Shown: piece after piece, positions 59,964 to 64,000 of the stretch
How the letters are laid out: each line of letters begins with the position of its first letter
How positions within the stretch are numbered: the stretch's first letter is position 1
Source of the DNA: Callaeas wilsoni
Taxonomy: Eukaryota > Chordata > Aves > Passeriformes > Callaeidae
Direction of reading: 5' to 3'
Assembly: GCA_013398955.1 (NCBI GenBank)
Contig: VWPU01011850.1
Span: 62,001 to 126,000, forward strand
DNA: 64,000 nucleotides
The notes under the pieces: model-generated
Databases searched by the model: none
What the model was told of the DNA's origin: nothing
Seen by the model: the letters and a program-made list of their open reading frames with translations, nothing else
Translations under genes and position numbers: made by a program

Positions 59964-61820
59964 CTAGCCTGATGTTGCAGACTAGGAAACAGAAACATGG
60001 CCCTTTCCCATCTTCCTAGCTCTGATAGTCAAACGTGGAAATGGATTTCCCAGGTGGTTTCTTTGGCCATGAGCAAGCCGTGTACCATGGGTTCCCTCTT
60101 GTGACGGGAATAAGCAAGGGGAGCTCCAGCCGTGAATGACATTATTCAAAGGATTTAGTGAATTTGGGCAGAGTCACACAGGACATAGCTTCTCCAGGGC
60201 TTGCAGAGTTTACTGATGCTGTTGGTAGCCTGTCACACACTGGCAAAGCACTTTGCAGTCCTTCTTGCCTGGTGTGTGCCCCAAGCCACCAACAGGATGC
60301 CAGAGGAAGCTGGTCAGAAATGAATGCTGCATGTGGTGTGTATATCAGCAAACAGGGGGTTTTGGACCCTGCTGGAATCCCTGTGAGTCCTTAATATTGA
60401 ATTTGCTGTGGCAAGAGCGAAGAACAGATGGTTCTAATCATCGTGCAGTCTGTCTTCTGCAGCAGACCCTTTAACAGCTCAGGCAGAAACGCTGGATCTT
60501 TTAGGCACCTGGGGGAATTGTCAGACCCCAGATCCAGACCTTATCACTCACCCTGCTCACTTCCTATGTGCTACAGCCCATTAACACCACGGCTCTCCAA
60601 GCTCAGCACGTTCAGCACCGCGGTGGGATGAGCTGCACAGCCAGTTCCACTGCTTCCCCCTCTGCACCGTCATCTGCTGAACACCTCAGCTGAAGGATTA
60701 TGCAATTCAAAAGCCAAAAATAACTTTTTTCCCTACTCTTTAGGGCTTTACAGTTGGCTGATACAGAGCAAAGCCTAGGACCAAGGGACAAAGTGCTGAC
60801 TAAACTGAATTTAGGCAACAATTGTTCTTTTCCTCTGCAGAAAAGATGCATAGGGAGGGACTGTATTTTCTGACCTTCGTTTGGCTTGTGCTCTCATTCC
60901 AAGGAGGAGAGAGGATGTATCAATGCCTCAGCAGACCTCAGGAAGCAAGTTGTTATTTTTTTTAATTTAAATCACAGTTCATACTACCCTGGAGTGAATG
61001 AGCTGCTACCTGACGGGTCGCGGCCTCCATGCAGCTTTGTGTTATTGGCTGCTTGGCCAAATGTCTTCTTGCTCCTAAAATATTTGCAAGGGTTCTCAGA
61101 GTAGGAATAGGACTTTTAAAAAATGATTGTAAAATGTGAACCTCCAGTTCAACAATACTTGCAGAACTGTCTTCTTAGCAGCTCTCAAGCACTAAAGGAG
61201 GAATTTGCAGCCTCCAAGGAAATCCTTGGCTGGTGATATTCAATAGAAGATGTTTGCCCTTTTAGAATTGAATAGAATCCTCAGCAGAGGGTGGAGCAAC
61301 TGACATTTTTCTTTAGCAAAAATTACTCGCAATTTCATCTTTTTTTTTCCAGTCCCTTCTATGATGAAAATACAATGTTTTAAATTTCATAATGGAATAG
61401 AAATTGCCCAGATTGTTTCCCTTTGAACAGCTTTAAATCTAATACTCTCTGATACTCTTCACATCAATAACCCACTCCTCACTTCACTGGCACCTAATCA
61501 ATGAAAAATGTAAGAACACAAGGGAAGCCCTAGCAGAGCAAGGAAAGCAAAACCCCCAAATCAAACATATCAGTAATAATTCAAAATAAAAGCAACATAA
61601 AAAAAATTTAAAACAACAACAACAAATTTCAGGATATTTTTCCAAACATGATTGTACCATTTCTTAATACTGGTAATACTTTGGATATCTTTGGGAGGAT
61701 TTAATAGGAAATTGTCTTCCCCAAGAGCATGCATTCACATGGCATATAAGACTCTTGCTCGTAATCAATACCCATCTTAGAACTCCTGGCACGTTTAGCT
61801 TATTTAAGGGCATCCAAATT
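59964..61820. other. unique non-coding DNA
   Basis: No gene or interspersed repeat is recognised. The segment 60.0-60.7 kb is relatively GC-rich with scattered CpGs (for example near 60607-60622); 61.3-61.7 kb is AT-rich with a CAA run at 61612-61625. Confidence 0.5.
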
Positions 61821-61904
61821 CATAAAACCATAGAACATTTTGGGTTGGAAGAGACCTTGAAAGGTCATTTAGTCCAACCTCTCCTGCAAAGAGCAGGGAC
61901 AAAG
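61821..61904 (-). mobile_element. CR1 LINE 3' end, minus strand
   Basis: Only the terminal 85 bases: the reversed tail 'cataaaaccatagaacat', then 'gggttggaagagaccttga', 'aaggtcatttagtccaacc' and 'ctcctgcaaagagcaggga'. The 'agaccttgaaaggtcattta' wording matches CR1 copies of the B/C/D-like group. The rest is 5'-truncated. Confidence 0.93.
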
Positions 61905-62201
61905 AATGTGTTTCTGATAGTATTTTACGAGTGATTTACTATGAGTTTGCTCAGGTTGCTTCGGTACTTAGAAACTGGGAATCACAGACACCCACAGATG
62001 TCCTCAAACCCTGAAGCCAAGTCAGAAACGGACCTTCAAAATAGTGCATGTTTTTGGCATTCCCCAAACTTCCATATGTGACTCCATGGATGTTAGTTGT
62101 CAGATAAGAACTATTAGCTGCAAACTGCAGTAACAGCCCCAAAATGCAGAATGAAAAAGCCCCCAAGGGTTTTGCACATGACTAAAACAGATGAAGCACA
62201 G

Positions 62202-62493
62202 AAGCCAGGTGGAGGTCAGTCTCTTCTCCCAGGTGACAAGAGACAGGACAATGGAGAATGGCCTCAAGTTGCACCAGGTTTAGATCAGATATTAGGAAAA
62301 ATTTCTTCACTGAAAGGCTTGTGAGGCATTGGAACAGGCTGCCCAGGGGACAGGCTGAGTCACCATCTCTAGAGGTATTTAACAGACGTGTGGATGAAGC
62401 ACTGAGGGATGTGGCTTGGTGGTGGACTTGGAAGTGCTGGTTGGACCAGATGACCTTGGAGGCCTTTTCCAGCTTTAATGATTATATGATTCT
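62202..62493 (+). mobile_element. CR1 LINE, 5'-truncated
   Basis: Landmarks are 'aagccaggtggaggtcagtc', 'cttctcccaggtgacaagag', 'aatggcctcaagttgcacc', 'gatattaggaaaaatttct', 'tgaggcattggaacaggct', 'gcccaggggacaggctgag' and 'atgtggcttggtggtggac', with degenerate tail 'aatgattatatgattc'. CR1-F/E-like group, as at 6.1 and 52.4 kb. The open frame at 62258-62512 is CR1-derived. Confidence 0.96.
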
Positions 62494-64000
62494 CTGCTCA
62501 AGTATGCCATAAGCTGACTCTGTACAGAACCATGGATGCTGGAGGAGACTGCCCAGAGCTTGAACCCAAATTCCCAGCAGGACCATGACTCACAAAGCCA
62601 GGACTGGACTTGTCTAAGTCTGGAGCCTCTGCACAGCACTTAACCTCTCATTCCCTGCCCTGATTCCAGCCTTAGGTCCAAGAATCACCACCACCACATT
62701 CTTCTCCAAAAAGAGAAGAGCAGCAACAACCAGTACAGGAAACCAAGCACTCACCCTATAACCCAAATGATTCCTCAGCTTGCAGTCAGAATAAAAAGCT
62801 TGGGCAAAATCCTTTCTTCCTCTTCACACACAGGCCATTTTTAAAGGCCTAGGAAGGTCATGCTTATATATGAATGCTGTAGAAGCAAAATGAAATAAAA
62901 TGGGGCACTCAGTAATGGAGGATATTCAAATTGCAACGAGCCCAGCTCGCCTTTTGCTTGGGACCACTAAAATCTTTCAGTTTGTTTTTATTTCTAAGCA
63001 CTCGGCCTCGAAGACAGTGGAGAGACCAGCCCTTTCCCAGGGGTTCCATCTATGCCAGAGCCTGGCAGCGTTCCTCCTCCAGACCATCAGCCCTCCTACG
63101 TGATGTCTTGAGAAACAGCTGCTGTTCCACAGGACAACTCATGACCCTTCCCACACACTTTTGTGCTCTTTGCTAAAAATACCCCACAGTCCCTTTCAAC
63201 TCACGTGCCCTACAGAGGGAGGAGCCCTGCACAGGCTCCAAAGGCTCCACTCTGCAGCTGAGGCTGCTGGCCAAGCTGAGGTGGCAGCACAGTGTGTGCT
63301 TTGATGGCCAGCAGCTCAGGGATGGGCGAAGGAGGAACGCAGTAAAGCAGTCCTCCCCTTTGGTTCTTCTGCTCTCCTTCCTTTGTGCTGCTGCATTGCT
63401 TCAATCCTCTCCTCTTGGCCCTACTTATTACCCTGGCACCAAGTCCTTGGGGGTTTTCTGCTACTGGCATCACCTCCCCCTCAAGAAAAACAATTAATGG
63501 AGAAAGGAATGATCCCCTGGACTTGAAAACTTGACTAGAATAGTCTAATCTGGTTCCCTTTTTTGAGCCCAGAGGTGAAGGAAAGTGCTGTGGGTATAAG
63601 ATGTTTAGTAAAGTACCAATGAAAGCACCAAGGGCCATGGATTTACAGTCTTTGGGAGAACACCTGGGGTTTTCTCAGGCTTCCTCGGTGGGTGCTGGTG
63701 CTTGGAAAGCAGCTGGTTACAGGAGACTGGACATGGTGCGCACACATCTGCAAAAATGTGGAAATTCAAAGACAATGCATGTAGAAGGTAGATGCTTTTC
63801 CACCCCTTGGAGAAGGAAGGGCAGCTGAGTTACCCTTATCCCCATCCCCGACAAGTTAAAGAACAGATCAGCTCCTTACAGGGGCAGAGGGAATTGGGAA
63901 AACTTCCGGGAGAGAAAAGCAATAAAGCTCAGTGAAGCAGGCTGGGTCCGAGGCCTTGTAAAGAGTGACTCAGCCAGTGCCTCGCAGCTCTGGCTAAGAC
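62494..64000. other. unique non-coding DNA to the window end
   Basis: No gene or repeat is recognised. Composition is more GC-rich in 63.0-63.5 kb. A minus-strand frame of up to 142 codons (63210-63638) shows no domain and is treated as chance. A gene could continue beyond the right edge, but nothing here shows it. Confidence 0.45.

Noticed and set aside
1..64000. Endogenous retrovirus or solo LTR
   Set aside because: I looked for paired terminal repeats, a primer-binding site, a polypurine tract and gag/pol-like frames, and saw none I could support. Old solo LTRs without a known consensus would be missed by eye.
1..64000. CRISPR arrays, operons, bacterial ribosome-binding sites or terminators
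   Set aside because: The DNA is vertebrate nuclear in character; no regularly spaced repeats with unique spacers and no dense coding exist.

Overview
The window looks like bird nuclear DNA, most likely from a songbird (passerine), and I find no protein-coding gene in it. It is AT-rich by eye, poor in CpG, and carries no operons, tRNA or rRNA genes or CRISPR arrays. The diagnostic features are about nineteen 5'-truncated pieces of CR1, the chicken-repeat-1 LINE of birds. Most end in the hallmark degenerate 8-bp tail (ATTCTRTG type). The narrower call rests on one tRNA-Ile-derived SINE with a CR1-like tail (1494-1617), which matches the TguSINE1 type I know from songbird genomes. No species, chromosome or neighbouring gene can be named from the sequence.

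Layout. 0-6.6 kb: an old CR1 scrap, a minus-strand CR1, the SINE, a CR1 tail and a 0.5-kb CR1. 6.6-25.7 kb: nearly repeat-free DNA interrupted by one CR1 (14.3 kb), a perfect 35-bp higher-order GGGAA array (11.43-11.66 kb), a 19-bp minisatellite (15.2 kb) and a TAT microsatellite (21.3 kb). 25.7-26.5 kb: two CR1s in opposite orientation. 26.5-32.8 kb: mostly unique, with a possible conserved regulatory block near 29.7-30.1 kb, an old palindromic repeat, a GC-rich hairpin and one copy of an unclassified dispersed repeat. 32.8-35.2 kb: a CR1 cluster with the longest element (keeping a decayed end of its reverse-transcriptase ORF), a CR1-X-type element directly after it, and a minus-strand CR1. 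35.2-44.2 kb: unique DNA, the second copy of the dispersed repeat and three CR1s. 44.2-52.4 kb: an 8-kb stretch almost free of interspersed repeats, with a homeodomain-motif cluster at 48.2-48.4 kb and a small CpG cluster at 52.2 kb. 52.4-64 kb: five further CR1 pieces, a T/G-rich block and another possible regulatory block at 58.4-58.7 kb.

Nothing here works together as a pathway. The one functional relationship visible is parasitic: the SINE tail resembles the 3' end of the CR1-X-type LINE at 33.5 kb, the signature of a SINE that borrows LINE machinery. The long open frames are explained by CR1 remnants or low-complexity repeats, or have no recognisable product. The setting fits a gene desert or a very long intron, and the unique blocks are the best places to look for enhancers. 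I see no convincing new biological system.
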